Positions 21,219 to 33,320 are shown, numbered from the stretch's first letter. The stretch is 64,000 nt of DNA from Channallabes apus (GCA_030522415.1 CM060121.1:2042476-2106475), one strand, 5' to 3'. Translations and numbers: made by a program. The notes: generated by a model not told the origin, from the sequence alone.

Positions 21219-22533
21219 CCTCTATCTTGTAAGCTGTTTGAGTTCCTGCCCTCTATTAACTTCTTTTCACAGTGGGATCGTACTCGGAGATGCCGTCGGT
21301 TCAGAAGATTTAAAATCACAGGATGGAAAAGTTAAATATACTGTAGTTCAGCTGATGTTGGGTTGCAACAAAAAGAATTGATCACACATGCAACCTGTGT
21401 TCAGCATGTAATAAAGCATCGTAGCAGGTCAGAAGATGTGTGGAGGTGGATTGCTGTGGTTTGTTGGTGGCCTGTGACTCTTTGTAATGGATTGTAGCAT
21501 TAAAAAAAAAAACTAAACCTTAAAGAAGCCTTCAGCTGTCTCTACTGGGACAATCACCAAAACCTTTTATAAAGGGGACGGAACAAGTACCGGCTAAATC
21601 CCACCCTGTGCACTAGTGAGGGTGACGGACCTCGCTCAAAGAACTGGGGGCCTCCTGGTCAAAGGTCCAACGCCTTCACCCCCTACACCACTTCTGTACC
21701 CTTACTACTGAATAGTACACTCTAATAAAAATCAAATATATCTGAAATGCCACAGGTGCCATTAACTGTAATATATCACATGAGGAACAAGTCCTGATGG
21801 TCTTCTCATTCTCCTCTGGTCAATAAGAGACATGGCTACAAAGTGCTTGGCCCCCTTAATCGCTTTTTGTACTGTATGTTTGTTATTATAACAAATCTTC
21901 TCCACATGCTGAACTCGAAACATCTCGAGCAATTATTTTATTTCCTGCTGCCATATTTATGTATTTAATATTGCCCTGAAATGGCATTCTATCTTTTTTT
22001 TCATTACACAAAAGACATAAACGTCAGAGGTGAAATAATGTGTGTAGAGTGAGGAGCCATCGAGCAGAGCAGGACTTCATAAAGCCAAACTCCACAGCGA
22101 ATATCCAGCCGTGGCCGAGGGCGTAAACGGTGAGGAACTGCAGTAAAACACGCACACGTCTGATTTAATCATTGATGAAATGCCGATCAGTGCGCATAGA
22201 TTATGAGCAGAAGCGAGAGTCTGTCTCACGAGACCATGTGAGCGAACGGCGGTACTTTGGATCCAGTTCCGACAGACTCCGGGTCTCGAGCTTAAACTCA
22301 ATCGCTTCCCTCTGCACTCGCATTCTGAAATGAAAGGAACTATGAAAGTGGAAGATAAGTAGGTCGGCAACTTCTGCCGCTCATTCTGGGTTCTTTTCCC
22401 ACAAAAGACAGAAAGAGACAGAAAGAGAGAGGTTTATTAAATGTTAAAAGAACCAGAAGTTATTTATAAAATACTGATCATTTACTTCCCTAAGCACTAA
22501 AATTTAGCAGATTTATAAAGCTCGAGGCCCAGC

Positions 22534-22567
<34 letters not shown>

Positions 22568-22946
22568 ATATAAGACTTAAAGCAGAAGCGGGACATGGAG
22601 ATCTGACCCATTTTGTGTTTCTCCTCCTTTAGGTGTGAATGAGACAGATGGCACACGCTACATTCTAACACGACCAAACCTTGTTTTTTTTTTTTCTCTG
22701 CTGAAAAAAATCTGACGTTTAATTAAAATAAAAAAAAAAAATCTGTGTCTATATATATGAGGTTCAAACATTTCAGCCTGAGTTTCTTTAGGGCGTGTCT
22801 TGCCGGTTACATGGATCCTAATCAGGATGCTCTGGAGACTAAACAACCTCTCGGTCTTTCTGAACAGCGCCTTGTGTAAAACGGTTCTATGGCAAAGATT
22901 TTTTTACCTTCATAATATTGTAAGTAAACGTTATGCTTGATAGACA
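21219..22946. other. intronic sequence with one (TG)n
   Basis: A (TG)15 tract lies at 22536-22565. Short A/T runs occur at 22682-22740. No gene or transposon recognised; minus-strand frame 22077-22370 is unsupported. Confidence 0.5.
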
Positions 22947-23221
22947 GGTGGTGTAGTGGTTAGCACTGTCGCTGTGCACCTCCAGGGTCTGGGTTCGATT
23001 CCCCGGCCAGGCTCGATTCCCGTCTCTGTGTGCATGGAGTTTGCATGTTCTCCCCGTGCTTGGTGGGTTTCCTCCGGGTACTCCGGTTTCCTCCCACAGT
23101 CCAAAGACATGCAGGTTAGGCTAATTTGAGTTCCCAAATGGCCCGCAGTGCGTGTGTGTGTGTGCCCTGTGATGGAGGTCCCTGTGACCCTGAATACAGG
23201 ATAAAGCAGTATAGAAGATGA
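22947..23221 (+). mobile_element. DANA-type SINE with internal deletion
   Basis: Head GGTGGTGTAGTGGTTAGCAC, B-box GGGTTCGATTCCC and the central block are present. Between GTGATGGA and GGTCCC about 70 bp of the usual 3' body (the CCTGTCCAGGGTGTACC block) are missing. The tail ends at GTATAGAAGATGA. Confidence 0.88.
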
Positions 23222-23424
23222 CACACACCCTTTTTGAATGTCATACAGATGTGTTCTGTGACCGTTAGACCAGCGACTGCCTGCCAAGTGCCTCATTTCA
23301 AAACGTTAAATGGATATAGTCATGGTGTTATGACTTTATTCTCAAAATTGTACAGTCATGTTCTTAAAATCTGCCTTTTTTTATAGAATATTATTCCGTT
23401 TCTCTCAAAATATTACAACCAAGA

Positions 23425-23614
23425 TCTTCCTGAACAACCGCTCGGTCTTTCTAAACAATCCCACGTTTTTTTTCCTAACAACCACACGATCTCGTCAATC
23501 AACCCCGCAGTCCGGCTGAACAACCTGATAGACTTTCAGAACAACCACTTGGTCTTTCAGAAGAACCCCAAGGACTTTCAGAATAACTTCTCGATCTTTC
23601 TGAACAACCCCAGG
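23425..23614. repeat. diverged 21-bp tandem repeat
   Basis: Eight or so units of the form CTTTCAGAACAACCNCTNGG follow one another with a 20-23 bp period. A single stray unit lies at 22836-22858. Because the period is mostly 21, the plus strand stays open with a seven-residue repeat, but there is no start codon. Confidence 0.7.
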
Positions 23615-23741
23615 ACACTGCGATCCTTATTCTCGAGATCTTGTTTTATATTTTTTAAACTGTGACCCAAAAAAGCTGTCATACGTTTCAGGATAGTTTT
23701 TCGTCAAGTCTTTATTTCCAGTGACAAGCCATTACTGAACT

Positions 23742-23742
23742 C

Positions 23743-23775
<33 letters not shown>
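23742..23775. repeat. (TG)n microsatellite
   Basis: TG tract with a single TT interruption. Confidence 0.95.
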
Positions 23776-24167
23776 TGGGGTTATGGCGGTTGTTGTCAGG
23801 TCGGCTCTCTCGGATCAGTCTCTGTGTCAGTGGATTCCCAGGAGCGCCGTTTGTCTGCTCGGCGATGACGAGGCCGGGCGACTCCACTGGAAGACGATCA
23901 GATTGAAACGGGAGACGCGACCGGGGAGACGTCAGGCTCCGAGATCCAGCGCGTGACCTGTTTAACCCGCTGCGGCTCGGTTTCTCCTGCGTTAAAGCTT
24001 TTCTGTGGCGATCGGACGCTTTTTCCTTCCGCGTCAAAAATAGTAAAAAAGCATAAATGATGTGTGACAGATTGATTTTTCATCCTGCAGCTGTTGCAGT
24101 ATTAATTATGTGGTTTCTCAGAGAAGTGGAAGTGATTTGATTAAATTTCATGGTGTGGAGCTGCAGG

Positions 24168-24168
<1 letters not shown>
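23776..24168. other. intronic sequence, nothing recognised
   Basis: GC-richer than its surroundings (23790-24030) but without a supported gene. Confidence 0.5.

Positions 24169-24217
<49 letters not shown>
24169..24217. repeat. (CA)n microsatellite
   Basis: About 23 CA units. Confidence 0.95.
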
Positions 24218-24220
<3 letters not shown>

Positions 24221-24534
24221 TCTTCTCTTCTACTTTTCTACACTGGAGATAAATGCAACATGAAAGTAATGAAATGTTATTTTTATGAGTTTGTGTTTAT
24301 GCGTTTATGCTTTGTTGTTTGCGTGCACGCGTCATTTCTCGTCGTTCGTAAGACCGGACGTACAGCACTAACGGGGCTCGACTGGACGGTTCACTGTGGA
24401 ATGACAGCGGCGCTAATGAGATTAGCGATCTGATGATGTAAACACAAAGGAGTGGAGGTTAGGAGCGTCCTCAGGCAGAGCTGGAACTGTACGGAACAAT
24501 GGTGGCGTAGGAGATGAAAGGATAACGAGACGGA

Positions 24535-25375
24535 CGGGAGACGACAACAAGGATGAAGAGAGAGAGAGAGAGAGAGAGAGAGAAAACAACAGGAGCTGAG
24601 GGTGAGACAGGAAAAAGGTGAAATCGAAAGAGATGGAGAGACAGGAAGGCAAGAAACAAGGCGAAGCGAAGAGAGAGAACTTTAGAGTGTGAGAAGAAGT
24701 GATTGGAGAGAACAACCAAGGAGAAGGAAAGCAGGAGCCACGAATAAACCTAAAGATAAAGGATGGGGTAAGTAGAAAGAAGAAGTGATGATAGAGGATA
24801 GGGGATGATGATACAGGGAAGGACACCGATCGAAGGATGGATGAGAAAGAGACAGATGGATGGGGAGAAGAAGGGATAAAAAGAGAGCATGGGTCAGAAA
24901 GGGAGGGGTGAGAAAGAGAGAGGAATGGAGGGAATAACTTGCTGAAGGGGCAAATAGGAAGGGAGGGTGGAAAAGAAAAGGGTGAGAGAAAGAGGACAGA
25001 TGGAAGACCAAGATGGAAGAAAGGAACAAGGGATGACAAAGGCTGGGAAAGGAGTGTATAGACAGAAGAGAGGGATGCGAATGAAGAGAAAAATGATGAT
25101 CTTAATATTTTAGAGGGAGAGAAAGTGAGATAAAAGAAGAATACAGTATAACAGAGATGGAGGAATAAATAAGAAAAAATGGGTGGTAACAGCAAAGAAA
25201 GGACGGAGAAGACAAACGAATAGAGGAGAAGAAAAAGGGATGCGGACAGAGAAGAGGAATTGATAGGAAGGGATGGAGAAGAAAAACTAAAATAAAAGAC
25301 AATGAAGTGTGAAAGAGGGAGTTATATAGTGAATGTCTACAGGAGGGATAGAAGATAGAGTGGGAAGTCAAATAA
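24535..25375. repeat. 800-bp purine-only tract
   Basis: The plus strand is almost wholly A and G, opening with a (GA)13 run at 24559-24583 and continuing as GGA, GAAA and GGGATG words. The minus-strand frame at 24422-25195 (257 residues of Ser, Leu, Phe and Pro) is an artefact of the missing purine-strand stops. Such tracts can form triplex DNA. Confidence 0.85.
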
Positions 25376-26705
25376 AAACAATAGAAATGTTAGAAAATGA
25401 ACAAACAAAGCCAGTTCTAAAATAAAAACACTCAATGCTCTATAGGCCACGCCCACACGTCATACGCCACCAATCTGCCAATCGCTACAGGCAGGTGATG
25501 CTAGATTGGACATGTTGGACGGTGGACTCGGTTATCGTCGTTTCTGTCATTCGTGGCTCATAATAAGGAAAGAAAAAGTCAAATGTATATATATTTTTTC
25601 CAGCTGCTGATGAAAGTTGTTTCGCTGTTTGAGAGATTACCGAGTCGACGATTTAGCGTCTCTACTGAGAGAGACAGAGCGCAGAGTCAGGTTACTTCAT
25701 TACGTCCTGTTTCACTCTCCATCAGCTCATTAAATATTGACAGAAATCCGTCCTCGAGGGATCATAAACGTCTCTCACATTCGTGTTGTGACATGCTGAC
25801 TGACAGAGCTATTTGTCCAGGATTTATCTGGCATGATCTACATCCTCGCTGAGGTTTCATGCCGGATCAGAGGCTAATGGCTGGAGTGGAGAGAGACACA
25901 CACACACACACACACACATCAGTAGGACTAACGACTGAGAGGGCAGAGGTTAAGCGCTCCATGCTAAGGTGAATTGATTGACACCTAGCTTTACGGTTCA
26001 GCACTGAGTGTGTATTTGGTTGGATGGTGAAACCTGCAGTAAAATAAACATGACTTGTAGAGTGTAATTATTGTAGCGTAATCCTACACCTGGTGCTGAG
26101 ACGGTCCATGCAGTGAATCACATGATAATGCTGCTCCTGGCGCGGCTTCAGCTTTGTGTCCAGCGCCTGAGGTCTTTCTGTCTAATGGAACGGAGATAAA
26201 ACCTTACCAGAGGCACGCTTCCAAACATCCATCTGCTTCCAAACATCCACTGCTTCCAAACATCCACTGCTTCAGTGTCTCAAACGCTTTCTTCTGTCTC
26301 TGCCGGAAGACCATGTGACAATCCTGTGCCTTTAATTTTCTCAGCATTTAAGATGGAAATAATTGGAGAAAGAAACCATATAAAAGTTGGACACAATCAA
26401 GCAACAAAGCAGCGGATTCGCGGTCAGAACTGTGTAAAAAGTGCCGAACACATCCTACGTGATGTCATCAAGTGTGGTCCAGTGTGGGAGGACTTGTTGT
26501 CTCCATCTTGGCAGGATCTGAGTTTGCAAAAACCGTGGTTAATCCATAAATAAATCTATAATCATTTCAGTAGCTGGTTAGCTACAGTGACACATAGCAT
26601 ATAGGTTTGATACCTGCACTGCAGCTGTCACTCAAATTATTATTATTTTTTTGTAACAGGCTGTAAAGATGTTTAAGTTTTAACAGAATAAAATATCCCA
26701 ATTAA
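25376..26705. other. intronic sequence with short repeats
   Basis: A (CA)12 tract lies at 25893-25918. An 18-bp tandem repeat, CTTCCAAACATCCACTG, runs three to four times at 26217-26272. No gene recognised. Confidence 0.6.
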
Positions 26706-26707
26706 CA

Positions 26708-27258
26708 TGGGGGTAGGGGTAGGGATAAGGGTAAGGGTAGGGGTAAGGGTAGGGGTAGGGTAGGGGTAGGGTAGGGGTAAGGTAGGGGTAAGGGTAGGGG
26801 TAGGGTAGGGGTAGGGTTAAGGGTAGGGGTAAGGGTAGTGGTAGGGTAGGGGTAAGGGTAGGGGTAGGGTAGGGGTAAGGTAGGGGTAAGGGTAGGGGTA
26901 AGGGTAGGGGTAGGGTAGGGGTAAGGGTAGTGGTAGGGTAGGGGTAAGGGTAGGGGTAGGGTAGGGGTAGGGTTAAGGGTAGGGGTAAGGGTAGGGGTAG
27001 GGGTAAGGGTAGGGGTAGGGTTAAGGGTAGGGTTAAGGGTAGGGGTAGGGATAAGGGTAGGGGTAGGGTTAAGGGTAGGGGTAGGGGTAAGGGTAGGGTT
27101 AAGGGTAGGGGTAGGGGTAAGGATAGGGGTAAGGGTAGGGGTAGGGTTAAGGGTAGGGTTAAGGGTAGGGGTAGGGTAGGGGTAGGGGTAGGGGTAGGGT
27201 TAAGGGTAGGGGTAGGGGTAGGGTTAAGGGTAGGGGTAAGGGTAGGGGTAGGGGTAAG
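26708..27258. repeat. telomere-like G-rich array (GGGGTA/GGGTAA/GGGTTAA)n
   Basis: About 550 bp consist only of GGGGTA, GGGTA, GGGTAA and GGGTTAA units in irregular order. The vertebrate telomere repeat TTAGGG appears only as the variant context GGGTTAAGGG. G3-4 runs recur every 2-4 bases, so G-quadruplex formation on the plus strand is expected. The array ends exactly at the head of a SINE. Confidence 0.93.
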
Positions 27259-27416
27259 GGTAGCTCAGTGGTTAAGGCATTAGACTAGTAGTTGGAAGGT
27301 CCCAGGTTCAAACCTCACCACCAGGCTCCACTTTCGGGCCCTTGAGCAAGGCCCTTCACTGCTCTAATGTGTGAAAATGTAAGTCACTCTGGATAAGGGT
27401 GTCTGTTAAAGAGGAA
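27259..27416 (+). mobile_element. tRNA-derived SINE, second copy
   Basis: GGGTAGCTCAGTGGTTAAGG, GGTTCAAACCT, CGGGCCCTTGAGCAAGGCCC and GTCACTCTGGATAAGGGTGT align with the copy at 8012. It is slightly shortened in the middle. Confidence 0.88.
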
Positions 27417-28320
27417 CTGGTTTATCTTTCACATCAGCTTTAGGAGGCCGGGCACAACACAATGACCACCCTGAGAACGGTTTAAGTTCTTAAAGTCTTA
27501 GATTTTAGACGCATGACCTTCAAGTTTTTATTTTATTTTATTTATTAATTTCTTTTATTTTAGCTACACTCGCATTTAAAAAAAATATTTCATGCAAAAT
27601 GAATTTAGTGTTTATGAAAAGACTTTTAATGAATAAAAATTTCTTAGAGGATTTTTTTTCAAGACAAAATACCTAAATGTAATTGTTCGTTACAGTTAAA
27701 TGGTTCTCTGAAAGAATTGTTTTTTGTTCAGATGAAGGAGTACATTTCCACGCTGAACATGTGGCTACAAATCAGTTTCAGCTCTGATTATTTTCGTCCT
27801 GGAAAGCCAGCGTGAAACTCTTTGCTACAGTAAGCGTGTGCTAACTGCTCTGACGTCTTCCTGAATCCTGCATCTGCTTTAGCTGTGTTCTTTCTCTTTT
27901 TAATCATCGTGATGTCGTTACATTTCAGCCTTTATTTAATCATGACGTCTCCTGAGCTCGGGGAGGTGGACAGGGATTCGAGAAAATGAGGACAGGAAAC
28001 CGAAAACGGAGAGGGAAGGAGAAACTGAGAAAAACTTAGAGCATGTGTGTGTGTGTGTGTGTTTGTGTTAATATGAGTGAAGAAGGTATAATTGGTATGG
28101 AAGGAGCAATCAGTAGGACAATCACCAGCTAACTGCCCTCATTTAACAAATCTTTTACTTTCTTTCTTTACGCCTTTCTGTCTACTTGTCTTTGTTTATT
28201 ACATTTATTTATTTATTTATAACTACCCTCTCATGACAAGCCTCTTTCTTTCTTTCTAACTACTGTTCCTTATTTAACTGAATTTATTTTTCGTTCTTTT
28301 TGTCTGTCATTCTGTATTTT
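27417..28320. other. intronic sequence with one (TG)n
   Basis: (TG)n at 28043-28068. Otherwise AT-rich, with nothing recognised. Confidence 0.55.
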
Positions 28321-28660
28321 TCTGGTGCCCCTCTCTCTCTCTCTCTCTCTCTCTCGCTCCCTTTCTAACTACCTGTATTTAACTAGCCAATTTCTTTCCT
28401 TCCCTCTTTCTTTCATGTTTTTTGTGTCTTTTTTATTTTTCTATTTATTTTCTTTATCTATCACTTTTTGTCTTTTTTCTTTCTTCCTTCCTTTTTATCA
28501 GTCATTCTGTCTTTTTTCTATCTGGCTTACCTTTTTCTTTCTCTATTTCTTTTCTTTATGTATCACTTTTTGTCTGTCATTCTGTCTTTTTTCTGTCTTT
28601 CATTTTTCCCCTTCTGTATGCCATTCTCTCTTTCTTTCTGTCTCTTTTTTCTACCCCACC

Positions 28661-28700
<40 letters not shown>

Positions 28701-28765
28701 ACACACATATTATATATATATGCACACACAAACACCAACACACACACACACACACACACACACCT
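28321..28765. repeat. pyrimidine tract followed by (CA)n blocks
   Basis: T/C-only sequence (28328-28660) beginning with (CT)12, then CA tracts at 28663-28700 and 28738-28763. Open frames through it on three frames are repeat artefacts. Confidence 0.9.
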
Positions 28766-29284
28766 GCTATCACAACCACATTACGAGCTGGTTCTCTGTA
28801 TATTATTCTAGGCCCAGCTGAGTGAAGGCTCAGTAACCGACAGTGTTGTGATATTATTGTGTAAACCTGAGACATATTTAATGGTTAAAGGACAGATGCT
28901 GTTAAGTTTTAAACCAGAACATAAGGTTTAAGTGGCTTTAGTTCAGGAAAGTTCTCGTCGCTTCAAGGCATGACCTTATACACGCACACGCACACACACA
29001 CATACACACACACACATACACAAACTCACAGTCACACAACTGCTAACACTTCCCACACAGAACGCTTACTCGAGGCCGTCTGAAAGTCTGCCAGCCTCCA
29101 TCGATGGCCTTTTCTCAGCGCTCTGCTATTAAATCTCTTTCTCTCTCTCACTTACACACAATTGAATAATTTTTTTATTATAATTTAATAAAGATTTTTA
29201 CTTGTATTATACTGTACACTTTGTTAAACATGTGATTATTCCTTGTCACAACACTAGTTTATCATTAATTAATACGTTTTTAAT
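28766..29284. other. intronic sequence, short (CA)n
   Basis: An interrupted CA tract at 28980-29025; nothing else seen. Confidence 0.55.
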
Positions 29285-29420
29285 TATGCATTTACATTTA
29301 TATTTATTATATTAGTTATTCAGAACGACTTACATTTTTCATCTCATCTGAGCAGTTGAGGGTTAAGGGCTTTGTTCAAACGCCCAACAGGCGTAACTTG
29401 GTAGTCATGGGGTTTGAATC
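29285..29420 (-). mobile_element. diverged tRNA-type SINE, minus strand
   Basis: In reverse, GGTTTGAATC-like B-box remnants (29418 end) and TTGAACAAAGCCCTTAACCC, CTCAACTGCTCAGATGAGAT and GTAAGTCGTTCTGAATAAC match the SINE at 8012. The tRNA-like head is mostly lost. Older than the other two copies. Confidence 0.75.
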
Positions 29421-30594
29421 ACTTTCGAAATGTTTAAAAATATATTTAGAATGGAAACTTTACACCAATGCTTAATTAGTAAAGAGATTTGTATTATATA
29501 CAATATTTTAAACTTGATTTTTATAAATTAAGATTTATATTAAATTTAACTGCAAAATGTATAAAATCCTAAAGCACCTGAAACATTAGTTCATTTCTTT
29601 TTCATCTCAAACTATTACCCTGAAAAGAATAATGCAACATTATTTGTGTTTTATTAGTCATAATAAGGACCATTATTTACAGTAGATTATGGTAAATTTT
29701 ATATTTTTCTTTGCTTAAAAAATCTATTGGGTCAGTGTATATATTGTGTATATTTTAAAGTATATTTATTTTTCCACATCAACTAGGACTGATGCAGTAG
29801 CTTTTAGTAAGTACTGTATTTTTTTTTATATGTGAGAGTGTTACAGTACAAAATGATTTATTAAAAATATCCATGAATAGTTTATATTTTTCAACATATT
29901 GATTGATTAATTTAATGAATAATTAAAGAATAAAGATTACTTTATCATAGACATCAGCGCCATATGGAGAACTATATGTCTGTGTCAGATGATACCATAA
30001 AAATGTGCTTAAATTTCCATCACAGAAATGAACTCTGTAGTTTACCTTATCAACCAGTGCTGAAAATGGAGTCAGTGCGTTAACATAAACATTCTGAACT
30101 AGCTAGCTCACATAATAAAACTACTGATAATATTACAGATGAGCAAACTTGTAGCCGATATGTTAACATAGAAATTTTTATAGATTATACATTATTTTTT
30201 ACATTTCCTAACAGATTAGTTAGCTTGATTTCATTTTGAGCAACATTATCATGTTTGGATAAATCCCTCCATCACTCACTGCACGCTGCACTCTCATCGC
30301 CAGATCACTAGCCGGCTAATCAATATCTCTGCTGGGGAACACTCAATCAGTGTCTCTAGATTTTATTAAACTTCCCACTCCAAAACATTAGATGAAATGC
30401 CTGAGGATGACTGAGGCAGCTTTTTATTTCGGTAATGAACGCACTGCAGCATGGCTGTCTGAAACAGTCGAACAAGCCCGTCAGTTATTCCAGTGACGTT
30501 AAATGTACATACTGTAAGGAAAGCGGATTATCATCACAGATGATTATATGACGTGTGTGTGTGTGTGTGTGTGTTGGTGGTGTCAGAGACAGAT
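29421..30594. other. AT-rich intronic sequence
   Basis: Contains a (TG)n tract at 30553-30575 and nothing else that I can identify. Confidence 0.55.
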
Positions 30595-31521
30595 CAGGGC
30601 CCGGTTTCTCGAAAGCTTCTTATCGCTAAGTAGTTCATAAGTTGTACCTTAACCTCTCTCTTAACTTTATGGCGCATTTCCCAAAACGTTCTTACGCTAA
30701 GTATCTCTTAGCTAAGTCACACGTTCGTAAGGTTGGTCTGGACCAACCTTAACTCATACTTAGCGTAGTTTCAGCTCAAGACGCTAGTGGCCGCCACTGA
30801 GCAGCAGTCTTTATAAATCAGCGGTGTATGCAAACACATTATGGCACGTTATCAAAGTCATATTAATGATGGAATATACTGTAGACCTGTTTAAGAATAT
30901 TATTTTATTTGATATCAGAACTAATAGAGTGACTTTTAATTAGCCTATTTCATAATGTGACTAATGCATTAAAATTGCCAATCACTATTAATATTAAACA
31001 GGTGGCGAACAATTAGGCAGCGATACAGCGTGGTGTTGTGTTAAACTGAAGACGGCGCGGTCCGTGGAGCCGTGTGGGTCATGTACATGTTTCCTTTAGA
31101 CAAAACTTCAGCCCTTTTCATATTTTCCCCGTGGTCGTTATTAAAAAAATTATTTAGACAAAAGTTTTGCTTTCCAAGGCAACAGATTATGGAGCTTCTT
31201 GAGCTGCTCAGACCTGCGCGTGCCAGACCAACGCATCGTACTTACTGTACTTACTGTACTGTACACTCCCCGTCCCGATGTCCAGCTGCTCGCTGCTTTT
31301 TGTTTAAAATATGTTTCATTGATCATTAGCCATTATCCATAACTTTATGGGTTTTTCTTTTGACACGTTTTATTTTTATGAAATTTGATTTAGTTAAATG
31401 AGAAAATAACCTTGGGAGTTTCAAACCCCGCATTCATTCATGTTTCTGGGTGATTGTAATGTTTAATACCCCTACAGTATTCACTCATGCGGTTTGACTC
31501 GCTGTGAGGTGCGGTGTGTTA

Positions 31522-31915
31522 TACCCCTATCTCACCTGCACGGTCTCGCGCTGTGGCCGTAGGCTTGATCATGATTCACCCCGAGTTTTTGCGCTGTGAT
31601 TACGTTTCCATCTTTCCGCGTGAAAAATTCAATGTTAAATTTTTTGCTGCTCCTCGCGGAAGCTTGCAGAACTTCGCGGAACGTTAAAGGAACGTCGTGG
31701 ACAATCGCGGCAGCTCACGGAGATGAGTCCGGCCACACAGGTGAGAGAGGGGTATTAGGCACCGTGATCCGCCTCGAGTGAAGATCTACAAGGTCCGCAA
31801 GCTTCCACATGTTAAACATGTTTATTTTTTTGCGTGATAAAATGGAAACGTAATAACAGCACCAAAACTCGCGCCGAATCATAATGAACCGCACTTAAGG
31901 TGTGAGATAGGGGTA
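31522..31915. mobile_element. nested MITE 1, TTA target duplication
   Basis: Ends TACCCCTATCTCACCT and AGGTGTGAGATAGGGGTA (with a mismatch-free core TACCCCTATCTCAC) are inverted. TTA flanks both sides (31519-31521, 31916-31918). Longer inverted matches continue inward (GATTACGTTTCCAT facing ATGGAAACGTAAT). A third copy of the terminus, GGTGAGAGAGGGGTATTA, lies inside at 31740-31757. 394 bp and non-coding. The TWA duplication fits PIF/Harbinger. Confidence 0.8.
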
Positions 31916-32350
31916 TTAAACCTCCACCCTGTCATCTCATCGTATTCATTCCATAAGTGCTCTATACAACCCCAACAACTGACACTTCACATTGTTTCTG
32001 TTTGTGAAGAGTGTTATCAGCTGTTTGTCAATCAACTATGATTGTAAACCCGGTTCGTTTCACGGCCACATGTTACATGAAAATATTAGCGATATTAATT
32101 AACTAATTAATATTAATTGTCTATTATGACATGTTATTGTTAAGTTAACACATGTCGAAATAAACATTATTAAAAGAATTTAGTGCCATGTTTAATTTGT
32201 ATAGAAAGTTCCGTCTTTCTTAACGCTGTCATGCAAAAGGAGTGAAAAATCGATTCCAGAGCCACCGATGTCCGCTAATTCAGGACCTTCACTGTAGACA
32301 GCGCCACGTAACGTCGGACGTAAGAGGCAGCGACTTAAGAAGACTCCTAA

Positions 32351-33209
32351 GGGTGCTTTCACACCTACAGCATTTGGTGCGCACCAAACGTGTTTGGTCC
32401 CTTGGTTCGGTTCGTTTGCGTTGATGTGAATGCAATCTCGGTACTTTGGTGCGCACCAAATCAATCGATCCGAGACCTGCCTGAAGGGGTGGTCTCGGAC
32501 CGCTTTATCCGCTCTACTTTGGTGCAGTTCGCCTGGTGTGAAAGCAACCAAACCAAATCTGATGAAATGGTATAGTTTAATGCACTTTGGTATAAGATAC
32601 GGGGTTGCGGGTAAAATTATTTTCCCTTCCTGATGACTCGATTAAATTTTTCAAGCTCGACTCGCGATGAAATCAAACCGCGGAGAAACGTGGAGCGCCG
32701 AAGAAATTAAGTGCCTCTCTGTATTCACATTAAAGATGAAAAAATGTGTGGCTGGGCTGTTTCGATCAGCCAACGGATTACCTGATGGATCTGCAGGAAG
32801 ATCGCCGGCTAATAACAAAGTGATCATTCAGGAGGAGGGCACGTCTCTCCCTGAAGTGGCGGCGATGCGCAGTCGGCGAGATGAATAAACCGGGAAGCTG
32901 GTTTGGAGTCGCAGCCGCGAATCGTGTTCGAAATTAATTATCTGAAAATAATGATTTGCACGTACAATGCAGTGCGCGAGGTTCAGCACCATGAGCGCAA
33001 AGCAAAGCTGTTCCTTCATGATTATTGAAAGTGGCGCGATTTTCTGAAAATAGTCTGTTTCCGGTGCCGATGGGCTTCGCGGTCTATTTTGGTTCGTTTA
33101 GAACTCTACATATGTGAAAGCAAACCGTACCCACGTCTGTTTACTACATTGTAACATTTTTCTGACTGGTGCGGACTAAAGCAATCGAACTATAGGTGTG
33201 AAAGCACCC
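32351..33209. mobile_element. nested MITE 2, TAA target duplication
   Basis: Ends GGGTGCTTTCACACCT and AGGTGTGAAAGCACCC are perfect inverted repeats, with TAA on both sides (32348-32350, 33210-33212). GTTTGGTCCC, GGTGCGCACCAAA and related words repeat near the ends, as in other fish Harbinger-type MITEs. 859 bp. Short open frames at 32192-32888 have no family match. Confidence 0.85.
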
Positions 33210-33320
33210 TAAGAGACAGTTCGAGAAATACACTTAGAAAAGTTATCACTTAACGTAAGATATATCTTAAGAGTCTTCTTAGCGCGCGAATAGTGTGTGT
33301 TATCGAGAAACCGGGCCCAG

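Larger units (their letters stand above)
30598..33317. mobile_element. outer PIF/Harbinger-like element (non-autonomous)
   Basis: The ends are perfect inverted repeats: GGCCCGGTTTCTCGA on the left and TCGAGAAACCGGGCC on the right. CAG directly repeats outside them (30595-30597, 33318-33320), the CWG-type 3-bp duplication of PIF/Harbinger. Subterminal sequence repeats TTAGCGTAAG-like words in both orientations (30690-30790 and 33235-33300). No transposase or MADF/Myb-like protein is encoded. Two further elements lie inside; without them the element is about 1.46 kb. Confidence 0.8.

Noticed and set aside
24422..25195. 257-residue minus-strand frame
   Set aside because: Ser/Leu/Phe/Pro low-complexity reading of a purine-only tract; no domain and other frames are equally open.
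26708..27258. Chromosome end
   Set aside because: Unique intronic sequence lies on both sides and units are mostly not TTAGGG; it is an internal array.
28325..28825. 166-residue plus-strand frame
   Set aside because: Translation of pyrimidine and CA repeats in three frames at once.
32192..32888. Several 60-119 residue frames
   Set aside because: They lie in non-coding MITE sequence and on both strands.
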